Shown here: piece by piece, positions 7,721-16,447 of the stretch
How positions within the stretch are numbered: position 1 is the stretch's first letter
Layout: each line of letters starts with the position of its first letter
Assembly (NCBI GenBank): GCA_016212965.1
Contig: JACRDA010000071.1
Location: 20,076-84,075 of the forward strand
Direction of reading: 5' to 3'
DNA length: 64,000 bases
Source of the DNA: Myxococcales bacterium
GTDB taxonomy: Bacteria; Myxococcota_A; Polyangia; Polyangiales; Polyangiaceae
Translations under genes and position numbers: made by a program
Notes under the pieces: model-generated
Seen by the model: the letters and a program-made list of their open reading frames with translations, nothing else
Databases searched by the model: none
Told to the model about the DNA's origin: nothing

Positions 7721-9996
7721 GCGGCACCTCCGTGTGCCTCGGACGCCGCCCGAGCGCCCGTCCGGCTGCGCTCGCGCACCACCACCGCGCTTGCCGCGAG
7801 CCGATCGAACGCAACGACGCGCCCGCTGCGATCGACGCGGCCGAACTCCAGAACTCCCGTCGGACATACCTCCACGCAAGCGGAGCAGCGGACGCACTCG
7901 GGATCCTGCATCGGGGCGCCGCGGTTGGCGAAGGCCATGACGTCGATCCCCTGGTGGCAGCTCGTCGTGCACGCGTTGCACGAGATGCACTTCGCGCCGT
8001 CGGCGACGATCCGAAAGCGCGAGAAGCGCGCGTAGATGTGCATCAAGGCCGCCAGGGGACATGCGAAGCGACACCAGAGGCGGCCCGAGTAGCCGAAATA
8101 GAGGCCCGTGCCGAGCACACCCGCGAGCGCAAAGTCGACGACGGGCTTCCAGCCGCTTACGAGCAGCGCGCCGGACGCGCTCGCGGCCCACGCCCAGTCT
8201 GTCGCCCATGCCGCAACCCGCAGCACCAGCAGCAGGCACGCGGCGCAGAGCACGATCTGGCCCACGCCGTTGAGGCGGTTCCACCCGGGGCCGTGTGGCA
8301 TCTTCTCCCGGTGCCGGTCGCCCATCGTCTCGGCGAGGGCACCGCACGAACAGAGCCAGCCGCAGTATGCCCCCTTTCCCCAGCGCCACACGATGAGCGG
8401 GATGAAGACGAATGTCTGCACGAGCCCGATGACGAGCCACCAGCCGAGCGGTTGCGCTGTGAATACGTTCCAGACGAACAGCGGCCAGGCGAGCACGAAG
8501 CCGTAGGCGCGCCAGTACTCGCGCCCGTTGGCATCGTAGCTCGCCGCCGGGAAGAGGTTGTCGGCGGCCGTCTTGAGCCACCCGGAATCCCACGCGCCGT
8601 GCCGTCCGAGCCAGGGCAGGAGGATCTCCGGCAGCACGAACAGCGGGAACACCTGCAGCATCATCAAGACTAGGGTCTGCGCGCGGACGTATGGCGTGCG
8701 ACGTCTGCGCATGCGGTCGATGCCGAAGGCGACGACGGCCACGCAGTACAGAAGCGCGATGAAGAAGCCGACGCCATTCGAAGCGGAAGCGACGAGCGCG
8801 TACCAGAGCCCGCGGGGTGCGCCCGTCGCGTCGAGCTCGAGCAGGTGCACCTTCGCGAGATGGGACGGATTCCAGGAGGCGGTCCCGAAGACACCGAAGG
8901 CCTTCATCGCGTAGAGCAGGGTCGCCGTCGCTGCGAACGCCGCCACGCCGCCCCAGGCCCACGCCGAGCGCGCGCCACGGATCCGGATCCCGGAGCGCCG
9001 GAAGAAGTCGAGGGGGGGCTCGCGGCCGAGCAGCACGAACACGGCGTCGGGTGCAGGCAGCTGCGACGCGACGCCGCCGCGCGAGACCGTGACCGCGTCG
9101 TCGTCCACCCGGACGACGCGCGTGCCGAGCCGGAGCGAGAGTCGCCCGGCGGCCGCAAGCTTGGTCGCGCGCTTCACATTGTCGGGCTTGGGTCGCGAGA
9201 GCTCCTGCCCACGGTGCACCAGGCTGACGGTCGCTCCCGCCTCCGCGAGCGCGATCGCGGCTTCGACCGCGGTGTCACCACCCCCCACGACGACGACGGG
9301 CTTGCCAGCGTGGTGCGCGGGGTCGAGGAGCCGGTTGGAAACGTGGGGAAGCTCCTCCCCGGGCACGCCGAGGCGGCGGAAGTTGCCCGTCCTGCCGATG
9401 GCGACGATGACGCGGCGGGCGCGCAGTTGCTCGCCATCCTGGAGGTCGACCAGCAGCACGTCCTTCTCGCGCCGCACCCGCTCGGCCGACGCCAGCGTCA
9501 GCGGTATGGCGTGGGGCTCCACCGTGGCGCGAAGCTCCGCCAGCAGCTCCTCCTTCACCGCGGCGGTGACCTGCAGGCGACCCCGCGGGTTCATCGCAGT
9601 GGGATAGGTGAAGATCGGCTTTCCGGCAGGGAAGTTCGCAACCGTGCTGAACGGGGTCGCGGCCTCGACGACCCGGATGCGTAGGCCGAGCGCGAGACAC
9701 TCCATCGCGGCGGCCATGCCGGCGACGCCGGCTCCGAGCACCACGACGTCGAGGACGTCCTCCGGACCTGCATGGACCGAGCGCAGCTCGGCCGCACAGC
9801 GGCGCGCGGCGGCCGTTCCCGTGTCGAGGGCGAATTTCAGGAGCGGAATGCCCGCGAGATCGCCGACGATGAACACGCCGGGGACGCTGGTGCCTCCGGA
9901 GGCGTCGCAGACGGGAAGGCGCTCCACGGAGCCCGCCGGCCAACGGAGGTGCAGCCATCGGAGGTAGCGGCCGACGAGGCTCACGGCGTTCTCCAT
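7717..9996 (-). CDS. Fused thioredoxin-reductase-like flavoprotein and NapH/NosR-type membrane polyferredoxin
   Basis: This 759-residue protein joins two modules. Residues about 80-365 are an FAD/NAD(P)-binding reductase fold: VVVLGAGVAGMAAAMECLAL, an ATG-like VAIGRTGNF, and a second nucleotide site VVVVGGGDTAVEAAIALAEAG. Residues about 370-680 are a polytopic membrane part with CGWLCSCGALAE and CRFACPLAALMH, as in NapH/NosR/RdxA. Two 4Fe-4S motifs follow (CISCNACTTSC, CVRCSACVEVCP). The design suggests electron flow from NAD(P)H through flavin to Fe-S clusters at the membrane. Its start overlaps the upstream glycosyltransferase-like gene by 16 bases. The electron acceptor is unknown; the setting suggests a metal-stress or radical SAM-linked pathway. 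Confidence 0.88.
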   Translation of the reverse strand: MENAVSLVGRYLRWLHLRWPAGSVERLPVCDASGGTSVPGVFIVGDLAGIPLLKFALDTGTAAARRCAAELRSVHAGPEDVLDVVVLGAGVAGMAAAMECLALGLRIRVVEAATPFSTVANFPAGKPIFTYPTAMNPRGRLQVTAAVKEELLAELRATVEPHAIPLTLASAERVRREKDVLLVDLQDGEQLRARRVIVAIGRTGNFRRLGVPGEELPHVSNRLLDPAHHAGKPVVVVGGGDTAVEAAIALAEAGATVSLVHRGQELSRPKPDNVKRATKLAAAGRLSLRLGTRVVRVDDDAVTVSRGGVASQLPAPDAVFVLLGREPPLDFFRRSGIRIRGARSAWAWGGVAAFAATATLLYAMKAFGVFGTASWNPSHLAKVHLLELDATGAPRGLWYALVASASNGVGFFIALLYCVAVVAFGIDRMRRRRTPYVRAQTLVLMMLQVFPLFVLPEILLPWLGRHGAWDSGWLKTAADNLFPAASYDANGREYWRAYGFVLAWPLFVWNVFTAQPLGWWLVIGLVQTFVFIPLIVWRWGKGAYCGWLCSCGALAETMGDRHREKMPHGPGWNRLNGVGQIVLCAACLLLVLRVAAWATDWAWAASASGALLVSGWKPVVDFALAGVLGTGLYFGYSGRLWCRFACPLAALMHIYARFSRFRIVADGAKCISCNACTTSCHQGIDVMAFANRGAPMQDPECVRCSACVEVCPTGVLEFGRVDRSGRVVAFDRLAASAVVVRERSRTGARAASEAHGGAA

Positions 9997-10691
9997 GCCG
10001 ACGCGGTCGACGGCGTCCCCTCAGCGCGGACGCCGCGCGCGCGTCCTTGCGTCGTCGCTCGCCTGAGTTCCTCAGGCTGGCGCCGCCACTCGAATCCGCG
10101 CGCCTCGGCGCGCGCCAAACCCTCGAGATCGTCGACGTCGTCGAGGGTCGGTCCGAGCGCGCAGGAGATCCGGTTCGCTCCGAGCCGGGTGCCGGTCGCG
10201 TCGAGGAGCTGCTGCGTCGACCACGGCAGATCGTCCGCGAAGCACGTCTTGGCCGCTTCCGGGTCGGTGACTCCTACCCCCCAATAGCCACCGTCCCGCG
10301 CCGGGCCCAGCGCGACACGCGCGCCATCGAGGCGTTGCGCCAGGGCCGCCAGGTGACCGACCGTGAGGTCTGGGCAGTCGGCGCCGACGATGATGAGGCG
10401 CTCGCGCGTGGCGAGCGCTCGCTCGGCAGCGTGCGCGAGGCGCCTGCCGAGGCCGCCTTCGACCTGCCGAAAACGCGGCAGCCGCGCGACGGCGGTGTCC
10501 CCGAAAAGCGACGCGTCCCCTTCGAAGTAGAGCTCTGCGGCACCCGGCCACGCACGGATCGCCGCTCCGGTGCGCTCCAGCAACGCCCGGTACACCCGGA
10601 GCGCCGCCCCTTGCCCGATGTCCCGGGCGAGCCGCGTCTTGCCGCGCCCGAGCGCCGGCGCCCGCGCCAATACGATGAGCCGCGTCTTCAT
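9981..10691 (-). CDS. TIGR04282-type (DUF2064) nucleotidyl/glycosyltransferase-like protein, radical SAM-associated
   Basis: The 236-residue protein has a CofC-like/GT-A fold signature: LIVLARAPALGRGKTRLA at the start, IIVGADCPDL with the metal-binding DxD-like Asp, ARDGGYWGVGV, and LDDVDDLEGLARAEA near the end. This is the family described as transferase 1, associated with radical SAM/selenodomain proteins. Such a radical SAM protein is encoded two genes upstream. ATG 10691 overlaps the preceding stop (ATGA). The sugar or nucleotide substrate cannot be told from sequence. Confidence 0.87.
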   Translation of the reverse strand: MKTRLIVLARAPALGRGKTRLARDIGQGAALRVYRALLERTGAAIRAWPGAAELYFEGDASLFGDTAVARLPRFRQVEGGLGRRLAHAAERALATRERLIIVGADCPDLTVGHLAALAQRLDGARVALGPARDGGYWGVGVTDPEAAKTCFADDLPWSTQQLLDATGTRLGANRISCALGPTLDDVDDLEGLARAEARGFEWRRQPEELRRATTQGRARGVRAEGTPSTASAWRTP

Positions 10692-12619
10692 TCGGCTTCC
10701 GTCTCCATGCCCAACGTCGCAGGCGCCGCGCTCCGATCGGGAACGCGGCGGGTGGCCTCCCAGGCGAGGAGCACGAGCGCTGGCCCATGGGCGAGCGCAG
10801 TCACCCATGGCGCCTCGGTCCAGTCTCCCGTGCTCTGGAAGGCGAGCCCGTGGAGCCAGTAGATCGGCGCCATCGCCGTCCAGGCGGCGAGTGCCCACGA
10901 GCCCGTGAACGGCAGCAGCACCACGAGCGGCGCCAAGTACCAAGGATGCAGCGTGGGCAGGCAGAGCAAGAGCGCTGCGAGCAGTCGTGCGGTAAGGGCG
11001 GCCGGCGAAGCGCCATGCGCGCGCCCGTGCCGCCAGATGAGCGCGCTCGCGGTGCCCCATAGGCCCACGAGGACCGCGACCGTGACTGCACGCACGAGCG
11101 CGGCCGGCACGACAGAGGCTACGGCGGCTCGGATCACGGGCTCGAGTGCCCCGTGGAAATGCAGCTCACCGCCGAACCGTCCAAGGCTCCTGAAGAGGGC
11201 CGACCCTGCCGCGACGAAGGGCGCGTACGCGAGGAGCGCAACCGCGGCCGGGACGAGCCAGGTGTGGCGCTCTCCCAGGCGGCCCTGTGCCGGAGCCGCA
11301 ACGAGCGCGAAGGGCTTCGTGAGCGCCGCGAGCGCAGTCCCCACGAGGCCGAGACGACGGTGTCCCCATGCAGCGAGGAGGAGCGACAGCACGAGCAGCG
11401 CCGCAGTGACGAAGTCCTGGTGCCCCTCTCCGGCGCCGAAAAGCGGGCCGACCGGATTCCACGCGGCCGCTAGCAGCCACGTGCTCGGCGCTCCGAAGTG
11501 CGCGAGCAGCAGCAGGACGAGGCCGAGCGCAGCCATCTCGGCGAGGGACACGGCGATCTTGAAGGCCATCGGCCGGACGCTGAGCGAGGTCACGGCGGCC
11601 TCGAACGCCAGGGTCACCGGTGGATAGATCGCGGACCATTCGCGATGATTGACCCCGGCACGCACGTCGGCCGGCAGCTCGGCGAGCAGGGACGACTGCC
11701 CGGGAGCGACGAGGTACGGGTTCTCTCCGCCTCGCACCTGCACCCCCTCGACGATGTAGCGGTTCACGTCGTCGGACGGGGCGAGCCCGAGGGCGAGCAC
11801 CCGCATCGCGACGGCGACAGCGATGATCCAGGCAAGCGTCGAGCGCCCGGCCGGCCTTCGTCGGACCACGGCGAGCGCGGCGAGGTAGAGCGCTCCGAGC
11901 ACGAGGCCGACGCCCGCAAAGAGTCCGGGGCGATCGCGCCACGAGCCGGGCTGAGCTGCCAAAACGGCGTACCCGAGCAGGCTCGCGACACCGAGTAGCA
12001 CGAGCCACCTCCGCGCAGAGCTCTCAACGGGCGGCCGGGGCGCCGGGCGGCGCCCTTCCCAGAGCAGACGCGAGCCGACCCACGCGAAACCCGCGCAGTA
12101 GACAAAGAGCAAGACGCCGAGTCCCGGGCGCTCTCCGGTCGCTCCGAGCAACGCGCCGTAGGCAGCCCACGCCGCGCAGGCGAGCTCGACGAGCCCTCCT
12201 GCCGCCGCCGCCTTGTAGCTCCCGCTGAGGCGAGCCCCCTGCTTGGGTGTGCGCACGAACTCGGTCACGCGGCCGCGCAGAGCCTCCCAGACGGCCGCCG
12301 CGTTGGACACTGCCACGCCAGTCCCGATGGCGGCGAGGCTCGGCAAGTCGCGCAGGCGCCGCCACGCGCCGCGCCCGCGCAACACCACCTGGGCCGCGCC
12401 ATAGAGAAGCGGCGGTGCGCCTGCGCCGAGGGCGAACAAGACGAGCCCGGCACTGAGCGCGTGGCTCGAGATGCGATGCAGCACTGGCATGGCGACCGGC
12501 GCCGCGGCGAGGCTCGCTAGGATCAGTGGATGCACGAGGTAGTGCGTCATGTGCAGCGTCGCGGCGAGCTTGGCGGTCACGGACCAGTTGGACCTCCAGA
12601 CGCGCCCGAGGAGCTTCAC
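10688..12619 (-). pseudogene. Membrane glycosyltransferase: C-terminal remnant of a GT2 synthase fused to a GT-C mannosyltransferase-like domain
   Basis: The first visible residues (ERWAKGSIQT) equal the Q/RxxRW region that closes the catalytic core of cellulose-synthase-like GT2 enzymes, followed by its C-terminal membrane helices (LHMTHYLVHP, SEFVRTPKQG-like). The whole N-terminal GT2 catalytic domain is absent: upstream sequence in this frame belongs to the radical SAM gene in another frame. The second half is an intact-looking polytopic GT-C domain (DVNRYIVEG, GGENPYLVAPG, EWSAIYPPVTL, LPTLHPWYL). A GTG at 12619 overlaps the radical SAM TGA, giving 643 residues; ATG 12550 is an alternative. 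The GT-C part may still work, but the GT2 part cannot. A deletion between the two genes, or a misassembly, explains it best. Confidence 0.75.
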
Positions 12620-13566
12620 GGCGGTCTGGATCGAGCCCTTGGCCCAGCGCTCGCCATGGCGACGGGACGGTTGGTCAGATCCGTGGGCGAGATGTCCCAC
12701 AGGTGGGGCCCGGGTCGCGCGCCGCCGAGCGGAACACCGAGCGCGAGGTTGAAGTCGCAGTCGTACAGGCGGCCCTCGTGATCCACGCTGAGGGTCGACC
12801 GGCACATGAGCCCAACGAGCGTCTCCGGGTTGTAGGCCGCCGCGAGCTTCGCCTCGTAGTCCCCGAGCTCCCCGCGCACCTGAAGGTAGCGACGGAACCT
12901 GCGGATCGGCACGTTCGCCAGGCACCACAGGCTCGTGAACTCGATGCTCCAGTCGTCCCAGAGGCGCGTGCGGTAGTCACCTTCGAGCAGTGGTTGGGGG
13001 GGCGGCAGGGACGCGCCCAGCGGGTTGTAGACCAAGTGGAGCGGTAGCTCGGGCTGCCTCCCGTAGCCGACGCCGTTCAGCTTCCGGAGCCCGGCGATGC
13101 TCCGGTCGTAGGTACCGCGGCCGCGCTGCGCATCGACGTTCTCGCGCAGGTAGCAGGGTAGGCTCGCGACGACGCCAACCTCGTGCGCAGCGAGGAAAGT
13201 GTGCAGATCCTCCTGGCCCGGCTCGTCGAGCACGGCGAGGTTGCAGCGGTCGAGAACGGAACAGCCGGCGCGGCGCGCGACCGTCACGAGCTCGCGGAAG
13301 CCGGAGATGAGCTCGGGCGCACCGCCCGTGAGGTCCACGACGGGCGGCCTGTGCCGCACGATCCACGCGCTCACGCGCCCGAGGACCTCCGGCGCGATCT
13401 TCTCGCGGCGCTGAGGACCGGCCTCCACGTGGCAATGGAGACACGCCAGGTTGCAGAGCCTGCCGAGGTTCAGCTGCAACGTGCGGAGCCCGCCGCGTCG
13501 CACGGCCTCGGTCCACGGCACGGCGGAGGGCTCGCTCGCTGCGCGATCGGTCAGACGCGGTGGCAT
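12616..13566 (-). CDS. arsS: Radical SAM protein of the arsenosugar/selenodomain family (ArsS-like), C-terminally truncated
   Basis: The 316-residue protein has the radical SAM CxxxCxxC motif (CNLACLHC, Cys38/42/45) and family blocks: DLTGGAPELISGFRELV, VLDRCNLAVL, EPGQEDLHTFLAAHEV, VVASLPCYLRENVDAQRG, LVYNPLGASLPP, LYDCDFNLALG and DISPTDLTNRPVA. In relatives this last block leads into a Cys-rich (sometimes Sec-containing) tail with an HCFGCTAG-type motif. Here the frame turns to PRARSRPP and stops, exactly where sequence from a GT2 gene begins. Relatives make dimethylarsinoyl nucleosides on the way to arsenosugars; no arsM was seen here. A strong AAGGAGG precedes ATG 13566. Activity without the tail is doubtful. 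Confidence 0.85.
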   Translation of the reverse strand: MPPRLTDRAASEPSAVPWTEAVRRGGLRTLQLNLGRLCNLACLHCHVEAGPQRREKIAPEVLGRVSAWIVRHRPPVVDLTGGAPELISGFRELVTVARRAGCSVLDRCNLAVLDEPGQEDLHTFLAAHEVGVVASLPCYLRENVDAQRGRGTYDRSIAGLRKLNGVGYGRQPELPLHLVYNPLGASLPPPQPLLEGDYRTRLWDDWSIEFTSLWCLANVPIRRFRRYLQVRGELGDYEAKLAAAYNPETLVGLMCRSTLSVDHEGRLYDCDFNLALGVPLGGARPGPHLWDISPTDLTNRPVAMASAGPRARSRPP

Positions 13567-14441
13567 GCGGCCTCCTTGGAAGGCTCGGTCGGCGGGACGG
13601 TGGCACGGGCTGCGCCGCGGTCCCCGGCGTGCGTCGGGGCCGTGAAGCGATGGCGGACGATCGTCGTCAGAATGGCCCAGCCAGCCCTGAGCACCGCGCT
13701 GGGCCGGCCGGAGATCTTGCTCACCCCGGTGCGCCTCGCGTGCGCGTCGACGGGCACCTCCACGACGCGCAGACCGAGCCGGAGGGCCTTCGTCTGCATC
13801 TCCGCAGTCCAGCCGAAGGCCGGATCCCGCATGTCGAGCCGGCACAGTGCCTCGACCGAAATGGCACGGAAGGGCCCCAGGTCCGTGACGCGCGCCCCGA
13901 AGAGGAGCCGCAGGAGCGCAGCGGCGACCAGATTGCCGGCCCGCTGAGGCGCGGTGAGAGCGCCGCGCTCTGCCCGACCGAGGACGCGGCTTCCGATCAC
14001 GAGATCCGCCTCGTCGCGCAGCACTGGCCGCACGATGGCGTCGAGGCTCCGGAGATCATCGGCGCCGTCCGCGTCGCAGAACACGACGGCTCGTGTCCCG
14101 GCGGGAAGGACGGCGAGGGCGGCCCGACAAGCCGAGCCGTAGCCTCGCCGCGGCGCGACGACCACCTGCGCGCCGGCTTCGCGAGCGAGCTCCGCCGTCC
14201 GGTCGCTCGACCCGTTGTCGACGACGATGACACGTTCCACGCCGCCTCGCAGAAGCCCCGCCACCACGCCCGCAACCGACCCTTCCTCGTCGACGGCTGG
14301 AACGACGGCTACGAGGCCAGCACCGTCCCACGCGCTCGCACCCGCTGCGCGCGGCGCTGCGCACGGCGTGCCGTCGACGACCTGCGGTTCGTCGCCCTCG
14401 GCGATCGTCTGCCCGCGCCAGATGGCTCTCGTCATGATCAT
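13551..14441 (-). CDS. Family 2 glycosyltransferase (dolichyl-phosphate mannose synthase-like, soluble)
   Basis: The 296-residue GT-A enzyme has VVPAVDEEGSVAGVV, the nucleotide-binding VIVVDNGSSDRTAELAREAG, a DxD at CDADGADD, IGSRVLG and the acceptor-side motif DLGPFRAIS with FGWTAEMQTKA. It lacks membrane helices. It matches the glycosyltransferases often found with selenodomain-type radical SAM proteins. Its stop overlaps the radical SAM start by 16 bases, and it heads the minus-strand operon running to about 6698. A GTAACG-N16-GAC promoter lies about 55 bases upstream. Confidence 0.9.
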   Translation of the reverse strand: MIMTRAIWRGQTIAEGDEPQVVDGTPCAAPRAAGASAWDGAGLVAVVPAVDEEGSVAGVVAGLLRGGVERVIVVDNGSSDRTAELAREAGAQVVVAPRRGYGSACRAALAVLPAGTRAVVFCDADGADDLRSLDAIVRPVLRDEADLVIGSRVLGRAERGALTAPQRAGNLVAAALLRLLFGARVTDLGPFRAISVEALCRLDMRDPAFGWTAEMQTKALRLGLRVVEVPVDAHARRTGVSKISGRPSAVLRAGWAILTTIVRHRFTAPTHAGDRGAARATVPPTEPSKEAACHRV

Positions 14442-14492
14442 CTCCGCACGCCGCCAACGCCGCTGCGCGGCCTCGGGCTTCGGCGTGCTGAA

Positions 14493-14521
14493 CCGTCCCC
14501 GCAGCGGGCCGGGCGTTACAT
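14493..14521 (-). promoter_or_regulatory. ECF-type promoter GTAACG-N16-GAC for the glycosyltransferase/radical SAM operon
   Basis: TGTAACG (GTAACG at 14519-14514, minus strand) is followed by 16 bases and GACGG (GAC at 14497-14495). It lies between the phosphate permease stop (14549) and the glycosyltransferase start (14441). Confidence 0.77.
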
Positions 14522-14548
14522 TGGGTGGTAGCGCACGCAGCCGAGCGC

Positions 14549-15673
14549 CTAGACTCGGGCAAGCACCGCGTGGCAGAGCGCCGCCAGCAAGGCAGCGAGT
14601 GGCAGCGTCGTGAGCCAGGCCGCGCCGATCGTCGCCAGGGTCTTCCAGCGCACGCCGCTGGTGCCGGCAGCTACGCCGACGCCCACGATGCTGCCGGTGG
14701 AGACGTGTGTCGTGGAAACTGGCAGTCCGAGCGGTGTCGCGAGCGTGACGAGCACCGCCGTCACGAGGTTGGCGGCCAGACCCTGACCGGGCTCGAGCGG
14801 GACGATGCGGTGCGCGACCGTCTCGGCGACGCGGCGCGCACCGAGGATCCCGCCCACCCCGATCGCGATCCCTACGGTGACGCTCCCGGACAGCTCGCTG
14901 ACCGAGCCGGCGGCGAGCGCCACGGCGGCGATCTTCGGCGTGTCGTTGAGACCGCGCGCGAACGACATCGCGCCGGCGCTGACGAAGTGGAGCCGGCCGA
15001 CGAGGCGCGCTGCATCGACGCCGAGCACCGCCCCTTGGTAGCGCTCCGTACAGGCGGGCGCGTCGCCTGACCAGACGTGCGGCTCGAGGCGCACGTCACC
15101 GGCCGTGATCGCACCACCGGCCTCTGCCCGAGCGACGGGGACGAAGCGGCCGCCGACACAGAGGCAGGTGCCGCGCACGATCCCGAGCCGACGGATGAGG
15201 GTCCCGAGGAGCGCATGAAGGCCGCGCGCAAGGACGAGCGCGACGAGCGGGCTCGCGACGAGAGGCAGAGCGACCTTCGCAGCGAGAGCGCCAACGGCCA
15301 CCGCTCCCGGCGCGGCCGACAGCCCGGCGCCGAGGAGCGCGCCAGCGAGCGCGTGGGTCGTCGAAACCGGCAAGCCCGCGCGGCTCGCCACGAGCACGGT
15401 GACAGCAGCCCCGCAGCCGACGGCGGCCAGGAAGTCGGGGGAACGCGCGACCGCAGGCGAGACGAGCCCTCCCCCGGAGAAGGTCTGCGCGAGCGACCCC
15501 GCGAGCACGGACGCGGCGAGCGACCCAGCGAGGGTCGTGACCGTCGCCCAGGCGAGCGCGCCGCGGTAGGAGGCGACGCCGCTGCCGTACAGGGTCGCGA
15601 CGCCCTTGAAGTTGTCGTTCGAGCCGTTGGCCAAGGCGAGCGCGGCAACGGCGAGGAGCGCGAGCAGGGTCAT
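14549..15673 (-). CDS. pit: PiT-family inorganic phosphate transporter
   Basis: The 374-residue polytopic protein shows the two PiT signature repeats: ANGSNDNFKGVATL at the N-terminus and GLNDTPKIAAV in the second half, each with a paired GLPVSTTHAL / GLPVSTTHVST motif. The repeats are separated by a hydrophilic loop. It should move phosphate, probably as metal-phosphate with H+ or Na+. PiT carriers admit arsenate less strictly excluded than high-affinity systems, which fits its place beside an ArsS-like gene, but this is inference. Its own GTAACG promoter lies about 46 bases upstream of the ATG. Confidence 0.92.
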   Translation of the reverse strand: MTLLALLAVAALALANGSNDNFKGVATLYGSGVASYRGALAWATVTTLAGSLAASVLAGSLAQTFSGGGLVSPAVARSPDFLAAVGCGAAVTVLVASRAGLPVSTTHALAGALLGAGLSAAPGAVAVGALAAKVALPLVASPLVALVLARGLHALLGTLIRRLGIVRGTCLCVGGRFVPVARAEAGGAITAGDVRLEPHVWSGDAPACTERYQGAVLGVDAARLVGRLHFVSAGAMSFARGLNDTPKIAAVALAAGSVSELSGSVTVGIAIGVGGILGARRVAETVAHRIVPLEPGQGLAANLVTAVLVTLATPLGLPVSTTHVSTGSIVGVGVAAGTSGVRWKTLATIGAAWLTTLPLAALLAALCHAVLARV

Positions 15674-15716
15674 GTCGTGCCCTCCGGCTCGCCCCGATCG
15701 GGCGCGAGGCGTGACT

Positions 15717-15745
15717 CTGTCTCGCGACCCTCGCGTTCGTTACAG
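15717..15745 (-). promoter_or_regulatory. ECF-type promoter GTAACG-N16-GAC for the phosphate transporter
   Basis: TGTAACG (GTAACG at 15743-15738, minus strand) is followed by 16 bases and GACAGAG (GAC at 15721-15719), upstream of ATG 15673. It sits in the divergent region shared with the ECF sigma gene starting at 15857. Confidence 0.78.
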
Positions 15746-15856
15746 GCTTTGACAGCCGGTCTCGCAAGATCTGCGCTCGGCACGGGATCGACAAATCGAG
15801 CGATCCCTAGGATAACTTCGCGGGACGCCGGTGTCTTTCCGGTCGAGGGCAACAGA

Positions 15857-16447
15857 GTGAGCGGTCGACTACAGCGCGCGTCGGGCCTGCGGCTCGTGTC
15901 GGGCGCTCAGGCACCCGGCACGGTCGAGGTGGCCGCGCTCACCGTGGACGAGGCGCTCGACGCCCACCTGCACGCGCTCTACGGCGCCGCTCGCATGCTG
16001 ACGGGCGAGCGCTCCGCCGCGGAGGATCTCGTCCAGGAGACCGCCCTTCGCGCCTTTGCGGCCTGGGGCCAGCTCCGCTCTCGGGGTTCGGCGAAGGCGT
16101 GGCTGATGCGCACGCTCCATCGGCAATTCCTGAACTCCCGGCGGACAGCGAGCCGTCGTCCTGCCGTGGTCGACGTCGATCTCGACGAGCTCGTCATGGA
16201 CGCGGACCCTACGCGCGAGCTCACGCCGCCGGGCGCGGCTGACCTCTCGGACGAGGTCGGTGCGGCCCTCGACGCCATGCCACACGGCTTCCGTGAAGCC
16301 GTGTGGCTACTCGACGTGGAGGAGCTCACATTGGCGGAGGCCGCCGAGGTGTTGGAGCTGCCCGTCGGCACCGTCGCGTCACGCGCGCACCGCGGCAGGA
16401 AGCTCTTGCGGGCGCGGCTCCTCGCTGCCGGCAGGAGTGGGCCATGA
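15857..16447 (+). CDS. ECF-family RNA polymerase sigma factor
   Basis: The 196-residue protein has sigma region 2 (LHALYGAARMLTGERSAAEDLVQETALRAFAAW) and region 4 (DAMPHGFREAVWLLDVEELTLAEAAEVLELPVGTVASRAHRGRKLLRARL) with the expected linker. GTG 15857 is the chosen start; other in-frame GTGs lie slightly downstream. Its stop overlaps the anti-sigma start (ATGA). It lies at the centre of the seven GTAACG-N16-GAC promoters, the nearest only 112 bases away on the opposite strand, so it is the best candidate to read them. No copy of the element precedes its own gene. Confidence 0.92.
   Translation: MSGRLQRASGLRLVSGAQAPGTVEVAALTVDEALDAHLHALYGAARMLTGERSAAEDLVQETALRAFAAWGQLRSRGSAKAWLMRTLHRQFLNSRRTASRRPAVVDVDLDELVMDADPTRELTPPGAADLSDEVGAALDAMPHGFREAVWLLDVEELTLAEAAEVLELPVGTVASRAHRGRKLLRARLLAAGRSGP

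Noticed and set aside
12616..12660. Selenocysteine-encoding TGA at the end of the radical SAM gene
   Set aside because: Relatives may carry Sec in the tail, but the sequence after the TGA is GT2 membrane-domain sequence in another frame, not a selenodomain.
15800..15856. A GATAAC-type variant of the GTAACG promoter before the ECF sigma gene
   Set aside because: Only TAAC matches, and no GAC follows at 16 bases, so autoregulation through this motif is not supported.
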